Source: Bacteroidales bacterium (GTDB taxonomy: Bacteria; Bacteroidota; Bacteroidia; Bacteroidales; UBA12077). Taken from it: 61,495 bases of DNA. Position 1 is the first letter of the stretch. Every line of letters starts with the position of its first letter. The translations under genes and the position numbers were made by a program. The notes beneath the pieces are model-generated. The model ran no database searches and was not told the DNA's origin. It saw only the letters and a list, made by a program, of their open reading frames with translations. The DNA is taken from contig JAHOYT010000026.1 in assembly GCA_019038645.1 (NCBI GenBank), positions 1 through 61,495 of the forward strand, given 5' to 3'. This document shows positions 47,233 through 55,707 of this stretch, piece after piece.

Positions 47233-48342
47233 ATGAATAATTATTCCATACTTGTTGTTGATGATAGTCAGGACAACCTGAAAACCATTTCAAGCTATTT
47301 AAAAGAATCAGAATTATCCTTAACAATTCTTAAAGCACCTAATGGTAAAATTGCTTGTATGCTTGCAGAAAAAAAACTTCCTGATTTAATAATTATGGAT
47401 TGGGAAATGCCTGAAATGGATGGTATTGAAACCTTAAAATATTTAAAAAGCCTAGATCATACAAAAGATATTCCTGTTATAATGTGCACTGGAAAAATGA
47501 CAACATCAGAACATTTAAAAACAGCATTAGAAGCAGGAGCTGTTGACTATATAAGAAAACCAATAGATAAAACTGAATTGTCAGCAAGAGTATATTCTAT
47601 GTTAAAATTATCAGAAAGCTATAAAGAAATCAAACTTTTAAACGCAACAAAAGACAAATTCTTCTCAATAATAGCACACGACTTAAAAAGCCCTTTCAGC
47701 GCACTGTTAGGTTTCTCAGAACTCTTATTAGAAAATCATGCAATTTATAATGATGCAGAAAGAGAAGAATATATTAAATATATTAATGATGGCTCAATAA
47801 AAACTTACAAACTATTAGAGAATTTACTAACATGGGCACAATCTCAAACGGGTAGGATTAAATTCACTCCTGAAAAAATCAACATAACAGCATTAATAAA
47901 TGAAATAATCTTATTATTAAAAGAAACTGCAGGGAATAAAGAAATAAAACTAATATTAAATACTGAAAATAACTTGTTGGTGAATGCCGATAAAAATATG
48001 ATAGAAACCGTAATAAGGAATTTAGTATCGAATGCAATAAAATTTACGCCTAAAGGAGGTGATATTACTATTAAATCACGAACAATAACAGATGAAAATA
48101 ATCAAAGACTTGCAGAAATATCTGTAAATGATAGGGGAGTTGGAATATCACCCGAAATACAATACAAATTATTTAAAATAACTGAAAATGTTTCAACCAA
48201 AGGAACCGAAAAAGAACCAGGAACAGGCTTAGGCTTAATATTGTGTAAAGGGTTTGTTGAAAAACATGGTGGAAGAATTTGGGTTGAAAGTGAAGTTGGG
48301 AAAGGCAGTATATTCCTTTTTACAGTGCCATTAACTATTTAA
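47233..48342 (+). CDS. Receiver-histidine kinase (N-terminal receiver hybrid)
   Basis: The 369-aa cytoplasmic protein begins with a receiver domain (about 4-122, phospho-acceptor Asp56 in IIMDWEMPEMDG, Lys109). HisKA follows, with His149 in FSIIAHDLKSPFSALLGF, and a HATPase domain with LVSNAIKFTPKGG, DRGVGISPE and GTGLGLILCKG. No transmembrane segment is present. With the preceding TPR-PAS kinase (21-nt gap) it probably forms a phosphorelay: the first kinase phosphorylates this receiver, which controls the second kinase. The ultimate response regulator is not nearby. Confidence 0.92.
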   Translation: MNNYSILVVDDSQDNLKTISSYLKESELSLTILKAPNGKIACMLAEKKLPDLIIMDWEMPEMDGIETLKYLKSLDHTKDIPVIMCTGKMTTSEHLKTALEAGAVDYIRKPIDKTELSARVYSMLKLSESYKEIKLLNATKDKFFSIIAHDLKSPFSALLGFSELLLENHAIYNDAEREEYIKYINDGSIKTYKLLENLLTWAQSQTGRIKFTPEKINITALINEIILLLKETAGNKEIKLILNTENNLLVNADKNMIETVIRNLVSNAIKFTPKGGDITIKSRTITDENNQRLAEISVNDRGVGISPEIQYKLFKITENVSTKGTEKEPGTGLGLILCKGFVEKHGGRIWVESEVGKGSIFLFTVPLTI

Positions 48343-48546
48343 GTTATTACTAACAGATTTACTTTTTTGCTATATAAACCATCATTCTTAGCAAGCTCAC
48401 TGTCAGGCTGCTACATAAAAAATGTATGTTACAAAAACATTATTTTAGCTCTTTAGTATTCAAGTTTCTCCCTTCGGGTTTGACAATTACTTTCTTACAA
48501 ATAGTTTTCGATTAGTTTTTATTTTTTGTTAATTCCAATTCTACGA

Positions 48547-49866
48547 TTAAAAGGTTTTTGAATTATTAGTTTTGGTTTCTTCAAATTCATTTAAATCAAT
48601 ACTAAAAAACCCTGAGGATGGCGAAATAGAAAATTCATCTTCCTGAAAGCCTCCAAGTATATATAGTATATTATTTGTATAAAATAATTCGGAAGATTTA
48701 AGAGACAAATCAATTAAATACTCATTTAACTCTTTTGTTTCTATATTATACGTATATATTCTTCCATCTTCGAAAATATAAATAATATTATCGTTATAAG
48801 TTAGTGCTGGTCTTTCAACTCCACGGAATAATGTACCTTCAGTTTTCCATTCTGCCGTAATTATATCATAAGTTTCAACCTCTTTTAAAGCATTAAAATT
48901 AAGACCTCCAATTAAATAAATTTTATTGTCAATAAGAATCCCTTTCGTTTCTTTTGCTTTGGGCATATCCTGTAATTCATACCAATATCCTGTTTCCAGA
49001 TTATACAAATGGACTTTACCTGAATATTCTTTCTCCCCGTTTATTTTCATTTTAGTTGAACCACCTAAGACTATGATTTTGTCATTGTACACGAAGGATG
49101 CAAAGTTTACAGCTTGATGTGGATTGGTATCGTCAACCAGAATCGTATCATTAATTAAGTCAAATACTTCAATTTTATCATCCAGATATTCATATACTCT
49201 GTTTGTTGATAATCTCTTACCTCCTAAAACATATATTTTCTCATTGTAATAATGTATGTTATGGTATGCTCTTTTTCTAAACTTTAAATTAATGGTTTCC
49301 CAGGTATCTGTCTTAATATTATAAATTTGTAAACTTTTCTCATAATCTTCCCAGGAGAAATCAGGATCGATTTTATTTAAGTTCCCGTAGTAATGTAAAG
49401 CTTTTAATGCCTCATCAGTTTTAAATGTAACATCTCCACCTATCACATATATTTTATCTCTAATTAATAAAGAACCAAAAGAATATAACCCATCTTTTAA
49501 TGAAGATAAATTATTAAAATTTATTTTAGATTTCAATTTCTTTGGAGTAATCGTAACTTCCTTAAGTTTCTGAACATCAATAGAAAGATATACTGCATAG
49601 TCTGTTTTTTGTAATTCAGAAAAAGCATATTTTTGAGTTACATATCCGATATAGGAAAAATATATTGTATCATTTTTATTGAATTTGGACTGAATTTTTA
49701 GATTAAATTCACCTTTTCTATCCGTAACAGTTCCTCCTTTTGTGTTTTTTAAATAAATATTAACTCCTACTAATGGTTTGTTTGTTTTTTGATCTAATAC
49801 TACGCCATTAATATTTTGTGCAAATGAAATGTAAGTAAAAAGTATAAAAATTAAAGTAAGTTTCAT
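48547..49866 (-). CDS. Secreted carboxypeptidase-regulatory-like plus Kelch-repeat protein
   Basis: A signal peptide (about 1-16, ISFAQ) is followed by a CarboxypepD_reg-like domain (about 18-95, NGVVLDQKTNKPLVGVNIYL), common in TonB-dependent receptors and surface proteins. Residues about 125-425 form a Kelch beta-propeller; repeats include YVIGGDVTF, YVLGGKRLS, IVLGGSTKM, YLIGGLNFN and YILGGFQED. There is no catalytic motif. It probably binds a ligand at the cell surface. A hairpin with a T-run lies in its leader (49906-49924). Confidence 0.82.
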   Translation of the reverse strand: MKLTLIFILFTYISFAQNINGVVLDQKTNKPLVGVNIYLKNTKGGTVTDRKGEFNLKIQSKFNKNDTIYFSYIGYVTQKYAFSELQKTDYAVYLSIDVQKLKEVTITPKKLKSKINFNNLSSLKDGLYSFGSLLIRDKIYVIGGDVTFKTDEALKALHYYGNLNKIDPDFSWEDYEKSLQIYNIKTDTWETINLKFRKRAYHNIHYYNEKIYVLGGKRLSTNRVYEYLDDKIEVFDLINDTILVDDTNPHQAVNFASFVYNDKIIVLGGSTKMKINGEKEYSGKVHLYNLETGYWYELQDMPKAKETKGILIDNKIYLIGGLNFNALKEVETYDIITAEWKTEGTLFRGVERPALTYNDNIIYIFEDGRIYTYNIETKELNEYLIDLSLKSSELFYTNNILYILGGFQEDEFSISPSSGFFSIDLNEFEETKTNNSKTF

Positions 49867-50327
49867 AATAGTAAGTTTATTATAATTAACTACATTAAAA
49901 AATTGGTGCTAAACATTTTAGCACTCTTTCTATTTTAATAATAGAATATACACGTAAATTTACAAATATATTAAAGGGAAGTCAACTTATCCCCACAACT
50001 ATTTAATAATAAATAAATTAATGAATAATCTATTTTGAATTAATTCAAATCCCAATTTGCACGTTCGGGCAATAGTGTATTGTGGAAAACTAAAATAATT
50101 TTCTATCATACTTACCAATATGTCTGTATTTGGATTTTTGCAATTGTTATCTTACAAATATTCTTTTTTTATTACTGGATATTATATTGTAACTTGTAGA
50201 AAATGTTGATATTAACAGCATAAGCATATACTAATAATGATATAGTAGGCATAACAACAACAGAGTATAAACAATCGTTGTACGCAGCCTAAAATTGCAT
50301 ATTGCGAACTATGAAGCCAGATATAAG
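49867..50327. other. Gene-free spacer containing an attenuator-like hairpin upstream of the Kelch gene
   Basis: GTGCTAAA (49906-49913) and TTTAGCAC (49917-49924) form a perfect 8-bp hairpin with a CAT loop. Read on the Kelch-gene strand it is followed by CAATTTTTT, as in an intrinsic terminator, 39 nt before that gene's ATG. The remaining spacer up to the peptidase gene is AT-rich, with a few short repeats (GTTCGGGCAATAGTG, CAATCGTTGTACGC) that I cannot assign. Confidence 0.5.
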
Positions 50328-51359
50328 ATGAATTGGAAAACATCACTAACAATAATGGTTTTTCTGTTGATATCGAAAAGCTGTTCAAATGAAATTTCTC
50401 ATGAGGAGAATTCAAGCCTTTGGCCAGAAATTAAACCTTTTAATACCGGGTATCTGCAAGTTTCTGATATTCATGAAATATATTATGAATTATGCGGCAA
50501 TCCGGAAGGGATACCTGTGTTTGTCATTCATGGTGGACCTGGTGCGGGTTGTCCACCTTACATGCGTCGTTTTTTTAATCCCGAAAAGTACCTTATTGTA
50601 TTACACGATCAAAGAGGTTGTGGCAGATCCAGACCATATGCAGAATTAAAAGAGAATAACACACAAGAACTGGTGAAAGATATTGAACAATTGAGATTAA
50701 AGCTTAATCTTGATCAAATAATTCTATTTGGAGGATCATGGGGTTCTACACTAAGTTTAGTTTATTCTGAGAATTACCCTAAAAATATCAAAGCAATGGT
50801 TCTTAGAGGGATATATTTTCCAACGAAAGAAGAAGATCATTACCGAAAGAGACTGACCAAATATTTTCCTGAATCAGAGAATGAATGTATGGAATCAATG
50901 CCAGATTCAATATCAGAGCTAAGTAATGAAATGATTCTAAAACTATTACAGCTCGATAGTGAAACTGACAGGAAGAAGTATTTAAGGTTGATTGCAAAAA
51001 TGGAAGATAAAGCATCCGGATTACACGTTGAAGATAGTATACTTGACGCATACTATAATTCTGATGATAATCTCAAAAAATTGCACACTATGTATTTGAT
51101 ATGTTATTATTATTTAACAAATAATTGTTTCCTTGAATATGGTCAAATTATCAATAACATTTCAAAAATTCAAGGAATTCCTGTCACTATTGTACATGGG
51201 CGTTACGACATGTTATGCCCGCCCTTAAATGCATTTAGGTTACATAAAGCATTACCCGGTTCAAAACTAATTATAACTGAAGAGGCCGGGCATGTTATGA
51301 GCGAAAAACCAACCGAAAGGGAATTAATTAAAGCAATGATAAAACTTGAAAACATTTAA
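50328..51359 (+). CDS. pip: Proline iminopeptidase-type alpha/beta hydrolase, exported
   Basis: The S33 peptidase removes N-terminal proline from short peptides. Family motifs are HGGPGAGCPP (HGGPG at 68-72), DQRGCGRSRP, the nucleophile elbow GGSWGS (135-140, Ser137), Asp294 in HGRYDMLCPP and His322 in EEAGHVMSE. The N-terminus (MNWKTSLTIMVFLLISKSCSN) looks like a lipoprotein signal, though the lipobox SKSC is atypical. The start is ATG 50328; the longer frame starts at TTG. It lies 2 nt before the PepD-like gene, so both are one operon for peptide breakdown. Confidence 0.9.
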   Translation: MNWKTSLTIMVFLLISKSCSNEISHEENSSLWPEIKPFNTGYLQVSDIHEIYYELCGNPEGIPVFVIHGGPGAGCPPYMRRFFNPEKYLIVLHDQRGCGRSRPYAELKENNTQELVKDIEQLRLKLNLDQIILFGGSWGSTLSLVYSENYPKNIKAMVLRGIYFPTKEEDHYRKRLTKYFPESENECMESMPDSISELSNEMILKLLQLDSETDRKKYLRLIAKMEDKASGLHVEDSILDAYYNSDDNLKKLHTMYLICYYYLTNNCFLEYGQIINNISKIQGIPVTIVHGRYDMLCPPLNAFRLHKALPGSKLIITEEAGHVMSEKPTERELIKAMIKLENI

Positions 51360-51361
51360 AT

Positions 51362-52822
51362 ATGAGTAGCAATTTAAGCGATTTAAATCCTTCCGGACTT
51401 TGGAAGAACTTTGAAAGTTTGTGTAATATTCCACATCTGTCAAAAAAAGAAGGAGAGATTATTGAATTTATGAAAAACCGGGGTGAAACCCTTGGCCTTG
51501 AAACTAGTGTTGATGATATTGGAAATGTTATTATCCGAAAGCCTGCAACACCCGGAATGGAAAATAAAAAGGGTGTTATTTTACAAGGACATCTGGATAT
51601 GGTTCCTGAAAAAAACAGTGATACGGAACATGATTTCGAAAAAGATCCGATTTCAGCCTATATTGATGGCGAATGGGTTACTGCCAATGGAACAACTTTA
51701 GGTGCCGATAATGGAATAGGAGTTGCTGCGGCTATGTCTGTACTGGAATCAAAAGATTTAGTTCACGGGCCAATTGAAGGTTTATTTACTATAGACGAAG
51801 AAACCGGATTGGTTGGTGCATCCGGCCTAAAACCGGGATTATTAAAGGGCGATATCCTTTTAAATTTGGACGCCGAAGGTGAAGGTGAATTGTATGTTAG
51901 TTGTGCCGGTGGCACATTTTCTAATGCATCTTTTAAAAATTCTGAAGAATCCGTTCCTGCAAATTCAAAAGCGTATAAGTTAAATTTAACAGGACTTAAA
52001 GGCGGACACTCAGGCATGGATCTTACTTTAGGTGGAGGAAATGCCAATAAATTGATCTTCCGTTTTATGCGTTATGCTCATAAGAATTTCGGATTGCGAT
52101 TAGCAAAAGTTAATGGGGGAAGTTTAATAAATGCTATTCCAAGGGAAGCTTTTGCCACTGTTATTGTTGATGCTGATAAAGCTTCTGATTTTGAAACCAG
52201 TCTAAAAGAATATGAAAACACGTATAAAAATGAATTAAAATCTGTTGAACCGGATCTTTCATTCACTTGCGAATCTATAGATAAGCCTTCTTCTATTATT
52301 GATGCAGATACTCAAAGCAGATTATTTAATGCAATATATGCTTGTCCGAGTGGAATAATCCGTATGAGTAATGACATGGAAGGACTGATTGAAACTTCAA
52401 CAAATCTTTCAATTGTTAAGTCAAGGGATAAAACAATTGCAATACAATGTTTTTTGAGAAGTTCAGTTGATTCATCAAAAGACGATCTTGAGAATATGGT
52501 AGAAAGTGTATTTCAATTGGCCGGAGCTGACATTATTTTTGAAGGACGATTTCCGGGATGGAAACCTAATATGGATTCTGAAATATTAAAAATAATGCAG
52601 AATGTATACAATAAGAAATGGGGGAAAATTCCAAAAATAGTGGGGATACATGGCGGATTAGAATGTGGTATTCTTGGATCAGTATATCCACACTGGGATA
52701 TGATCTCATTTGGCCCGACCATTCGTTTCCCTCACTCACCTGATGAAAAAGTGAATATTGAATCAGTTGAAAAATTCTGGGATTTACTTGTAGAAACATT
52801 GAAAAATATTCCGGCAAAATAA
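51362..52822 (+). CDS. pepD: Aminoacyl-histidine dipeptidase (PepD family, M20)
   Basis: The 486-aa di-zinc dipeptidase cleaves Xaa-His dipeptides such as carnosine. Metal ligands and active-site residues of PepD are visible: His77 and Asp79 in GHLDMVPEK, Asp116 in LGADNGIG, Glu146-Glu147 in TIDEETGL, Asp170 in NLDAEGEGE, and a late His in FGPTIRFPHSP. The lid domain separates the two halves, as usual. Length matches E. coli PepD (485 aa). It has no signal peptide, unlike its partner pip, so it probably acts in the cytosol on imported peptides. An attC-like element follows 6 nt after the stop. Confidence 0.94.
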   Translation: MSSNLSDLNPSGLWKNFESLCNIPHLSKKEGEIIEFMKNRGETLGLETSVDDIGNVIIRKPATPGMENKKGVILQGHLDMVPEKNSDTEHDFEKDPISAYIDGEWVTANGTTLGADNGIGVAAAMSVLESKDLVHGPIEGLFTIDEETGLVGASGLKPGLLKGDILLNLDAEGEGELYVSCAGGTFSNASFKNSEESVPANSKAYKLNLTGLKGGHSGMDLTLGGGNANKLIFRFMRYAHKNFGLRLAKVNGGSLINAIPREAFATVIVDADKASDFETSLKEYENTYKNELKSVEPDLSFTCESIDKPSSIIDADTQSRLFNAIYACPSGIIRMSNDMEGLIETSTNLSIVKSRDKTIAIQCFLRSSVDSSKDDLENMVESVFQLAGADIIFEGRFPGWKPNMDSEILKIMQNVYNKKWGKIPKIVGIHGGLECGILGSVYPHWDMISFGPTIRFPHSPDEKVNIESVEKFWDLLVETLKNIPAK

Positions 52823-52828
52823 TTGAAT

Positions 52829-52907
52829 GTAACCCGTTGGTAAAAGTTGCAGATAGCATAAGTTTGCAAACCACCAACACCCCAGCTTTTTTATGACACC
52901 ATGTTAT
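52829..52907 (-). repeat. attC-like palindromic element A
   Basis: Nested arms are TAAC/GTTA (52830-52833, 52903-52906), GTTGGT/ACCAAC (52836-52841, 52873-52878) and TTGCA/TGCAA (52847-52851, 52865-52869). The right part, 52870-52906, matches 28 of 37 positions of 53610-53646 without gaps. It ends 14 nt from the stop of the reverse-strand DUF4943 gene, so it sits at that gene's 3' end. Confidence 0.55.
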
Positions 52908-52920
52908 GACTTGGCTTTTT

Positions 52921-53442
52921 TCAATGCCATCTATAATCTGTTTCTATTAATGGGTCAATATTTTTAAACTCATTAAAATCACTATGATTATTGTTCTCCC
53001 ACCAATCAAAATAAGCTTGAGCGGCAATTTCATGAGATAAATTATCATAAACCAAATCTAATTCAGCTGAATCTTTTAGAGCTAAAATTGGATTTTGAGA
53101 AGGAAATCTCATTATCAAATATTCACTATTAATTGCCACAGCTCTAATTGATTCAATTGTCCATAAAACATACATTCCTAACTTGCAATCTGGCATATAT
53201 AATGAAGAAAATCCATTATGAGGGAAATTAGTTATAATTTGAGTTTCATTCCTGTAATTAAGTAGCGCAGGAATATCATTATAAGTAAATTCAGGCAGGT
53301 ATAAAGAATCATATTGATTTAATTTTAATAGCTCAATATATTTTTCAACACTAAGGTCATATATTTCATTGGTATCATTTTTTTCACAACTTATAATACC
53401 AATCAAAGAAACCAGAACAATTAAAAATTTCAATGTTTTCAT
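52921..53442 (-). CDS. DUF4943 lipoprotein
   Basis: The 173-aa lipoprotein has a signal ending IISC (Cys19). Its body matches my memory of the DUF4943 family in Bacteroidota: YIELLKLNQYDSLYLPEFTY, DIPALLNYRNETQIITNFP, MYVLWTIESIRAVAI and the C-terminal TDYRWH. The function is unknown. The gene lies between two attC-like elements: element A is at its 3' end and element B is upstream of its 5' end, which gives it the layout of a gene cassette. Confidence 0.75.
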   Translation of the reverse strand: MKTLKFLIVLVSLIGIISCEKNDTNEIYDLSVEKYIELLKLNQYDSLYLPEFTYNDIPALLNYRNETQIITNFPHNGFSSLYMPDCKLGMYVLWTIESIRAVAINSEYLIMRFPSQNPILALKDSAELDLVYDNLSHEIAAQAYFDWWENNNHSDFNEFKNIDPLIETDYRWH

Positions 53443-53519
53443 ATTTTATTCCGTTTTTTTATAGATTTATTATATGATGCTCTTGTAAGCAATATAGTTG
53501 CATTGTCTAAAGCAGGGTA

Positions 53520-53646
53520 TAACGGTCTGCGGGTTTGAAGCTATACGGGATTTTCGTATTGTTTCAATGTCAATCATTAGAAAAGCTAAAGATGGTAAAA
53601 TGATTCTGAACCACCAAACACTCACATTTTTTATGATGGCATGTTA
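53520..53646 (-). repeat. attC-like palindromic element B
   Basis: Outer arms TAAC/GTTA (53520-53523, 53643-53646) and inner arms GTTTG/CAAAC (53533-53537, 53615-53619) are complementary. The right end, 53610-53646, is the partner of the 37-nt repeat in element A. The stop codon of the broken reverse-strand membrane gene (TAA, complement of 53631-53633) lies inside it. Confidence 0.5.
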
Positions 53647-54076
53647 CCAAAAGTTTTTATTGGTTTTTTTTCGGAAAGTATTAACAACAATATTGCACCT
53701 AAAATAATTATAGAATATATCAGTGCTTTTATTAGGTATAAATTTAGCCGAATTACAAATATTTCATCACCAGAAACAATCCACCATGAAAAATGATGAG
53801 AAATGATCCACAAATACGTAGTACATACACACGAAGTATAGCAAGAAGCAAGAAATATATGTTTGATTGTATTATGGTTCTGATAATCTTAATTGACTTA
53901 TATCCTAAAAAGCTGAATACAATTCCTCCAGTAGAATATAACAAGCTATGTAAAAGTAACTCAGCATGGAATTTATCATTACTAAAAAAATGAGTAGATA
54001 TAATATTGATAGTAAAATAGCTCAACCAGAAAGCAAAAAACAACAATAATTGTATTTTGTTTTTGAATAAATGCAA
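53631..54076 (-). pseudogene. Broken small membrane protein gene
   Basis: One frame (54076 to 53753) encodes about 107 aa with hydrophobic segments (LLLFFAFWLSYFTINII, YSTGGIVFSFLGY, IYFLLLAILRVYV). A second frame overlapping its 3' end continues to 53631 with IKALIYSIIILGAILLLILSEKKP. The combined 446 nt is one base short of a multiple of three, which fits one deleted base in the overlap; the repaired product would be about 148 aa with four helices. I do not recognise the family. Coding character on each side is moderate, so a shorter intact gene (53753-54076) is also possible. Confidence 0.45.
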
Positions 54077-54144
54077 ATGGTTAATCTTCTACATACGTTA
54101 ATAATACTTAAGTTACTTTTCTGTTTTTATTAATAAGCCACCTG

Positions 54145-55626
54145 CTATTTATTGTTCAAATCAATCTTCACTAAAACATTCAAATTCGTACTATCCTTTT
54201 CAGCATATTTTATGCTTACAGGAAAATCGGAAGATGTGCTTGTAAATGTTACCACCAATTTATTGTCACTAGTATATTCGGTATTTGGAAAGTACTCATG
54301 TTTTGAACCACCTATATAGCTTGAATATTCAATATTCTTAAGAGATTTCTCAAGCTTTAAAATAACCAATTCAGCTCCACCATTGTTAGATTGTTGAAGC
54401 GCATTTTCCGATACAGGGAAATCTTTTGATCCTGTTCTACCAACAAGTATAATTTTTTGTTTATCAGTTATTTCAAGTTCATTTATTTGATCGCCTCCTG
54501 TACTACCTAAATAAGAAGAATATACAAGTTCATTTGTCTTGACATTCAATTTTAATATAAAACCGTCTGAACTTCCACCAATGTACTTTCCATATAAAGC
54601 ATCCGATGTTATCGGGAAATCAAGTGATTTGGTATAACCAACAATAACAATATTATTGGCATCTAAGGGTGCAATTGATTGAATATTATCAGTTGTGTCT
54701 TTTCCAATAAAAGTTGAATATTCAATTTCTGTGAAGCTTGGATTTATAATAGTTAAGAAACCATCATAATCACCATTGTAAGAATTATCATAACATAATT
54801 CAGAAGTTGGAAAATCATCTGATTTGGTAGAACCCGCAAGGATTACTCTTCCATTTTTATCAAAAGAAAATGAACTGACAGCTTCATAATTATTACCACC
54901 CAAATAGGTTGAATGCAAAACTTTATCCAGGTTTAATGATAAAGCAGTAATAGTTATATCCTTTTCCATCCATTGTTTGTCAGAATCCGTACCACCCCAT
55001 ATATTGTACTTATCTTGAATAACACCAGCAGTTGTTGGAAAATCCTCTGATTTAGTACCTCCAACTAAATACAAGATATTGTTATTAACCGCTAATCTGG
55101 TCCAATGATCACTGCCAGATCCTCCGAAATATGTTGATGCAATATACTCACAATCGTTACTGAATTTAATAATATAATGATCATTATCATCTTCAACACC
55201 CTTTTTTGATTTTTGGTATGCATTATCAGAAACAGGTAAATCCTTAGAATCTGTTGTAAATCCTACATACACATTACCATCCTCATCCATGGCAATTTGA
55301 TTACAATAAAACTCATTCTGCGTACCACCTATGTATGTTGAGTAAATTAATTCTCCTTCAGGTGATAATTTCATTAAATAGATATCTCCTCCGGTTCGTC
55401 CACCGCTATCGCCATTATATTCTGTTTGAAAAGCGTCGTTTGTAACTTTTAAACCATCTCTTGTTCCTCCTGCAACAAAGATATTCCCATCCTTATCAAT
55501 AACGGAAGAATTATTAGTGTGTACTCTGCCATCATTAGCTAAATTGATTGAAAAATCTATTTTCTGAGCGAGTGTGTTTGTAATAATACTCATAGAGAGT
55601 AGTGCTGTAATTAATAATGTTTTCAT
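54145..55626 (-). CDS. Secreted SBBP-repeat beta-propeller protein
   Basis: A signal peptide (about 1-21, NTLAQ) is followed by about seven SBBP-type beta-propeller repeats. Each has a core like YSTYIGGTQNEF, a GNVYVGF strand, and a hinge such as DLPVSDNAYQ, DFPTTAGVIQ, DFPTSELCY, DFPITSDALY or DFPVSENALQ. There is no enzymatic motif. It is probably a surface-bound or released binding protein. It is the last of five reverse-strand genes of secreted proteins and resembles the propeller at 58651-60441 but lacks that protein's DUF3471-like tail. Confidence 0.85.
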   Translation of the reverse strand: MKTLLITALLSMSIITNTLAQKIDFSINLANDGRVHTNNSSVIDKDGNIFVAGGTRDGLKVTNDAFQTEYNGDSGGRTGGDIYLMKLSPEGELIYSTYIGGTQNEFYCNQIAMDEDGNVYVGFTTDSKDLPVSDNAYQKSKKGVEDDNDHYIIKFSNDCEYIASTYFGGSGSDHWTRLAVNNNILYLVGGTKSEDFPTTAGVIQDKYNIWGGTDSDKQWMEKDITITALSLNLDKVLHSTYLGGNNYEAVSSFSFDKNGRVILAGSTKSDDFPTSELCYDNSYNGDYDGFLTIINPSFTEIEYSTFIGKDTTDNIQSIAPLDANNIVIVGYTKSLDFPITSDALYGKYIGGSSDGFILKLNVKTNELVYSSYLGSTGGDQINELEITDKQKIILVGRTGSKDFPVSENALQQSNNGGAELVILKLEKSLKNIEYSSYIGGSKHEYFPNTEYTSDNKLVVTFTSTSSDFPVSIKYAEKDSTNLNVLVKIDLNNK

Positions 55627-55707
55627 GATTTTATCTCCTATAAATTATTGTTTTTTAATTATAAAAAGTCTCTTGTATTTATATTTGTGTTTTGTATAAT
55701 TCTTTAT

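Noticed and set aside
48343-48546. Possible repeat element or small gene between receiver-kinase and Kelch gene
   Set aside because: No convincing open frame and no clear inverted repeat; left unassigned.
50040-50327. Further cassette-type element before the peptidase operon
   Set aside because: Short similarities (CACGTTCGGGC, ATCGTTGTACGC) exist but no matching outer and inner arms were found.
53498-53707. Plus-strand 69-codon open frame across element B
   Set aside because: It has no coding character and runs through the palindromic repeat and the opposite gene.
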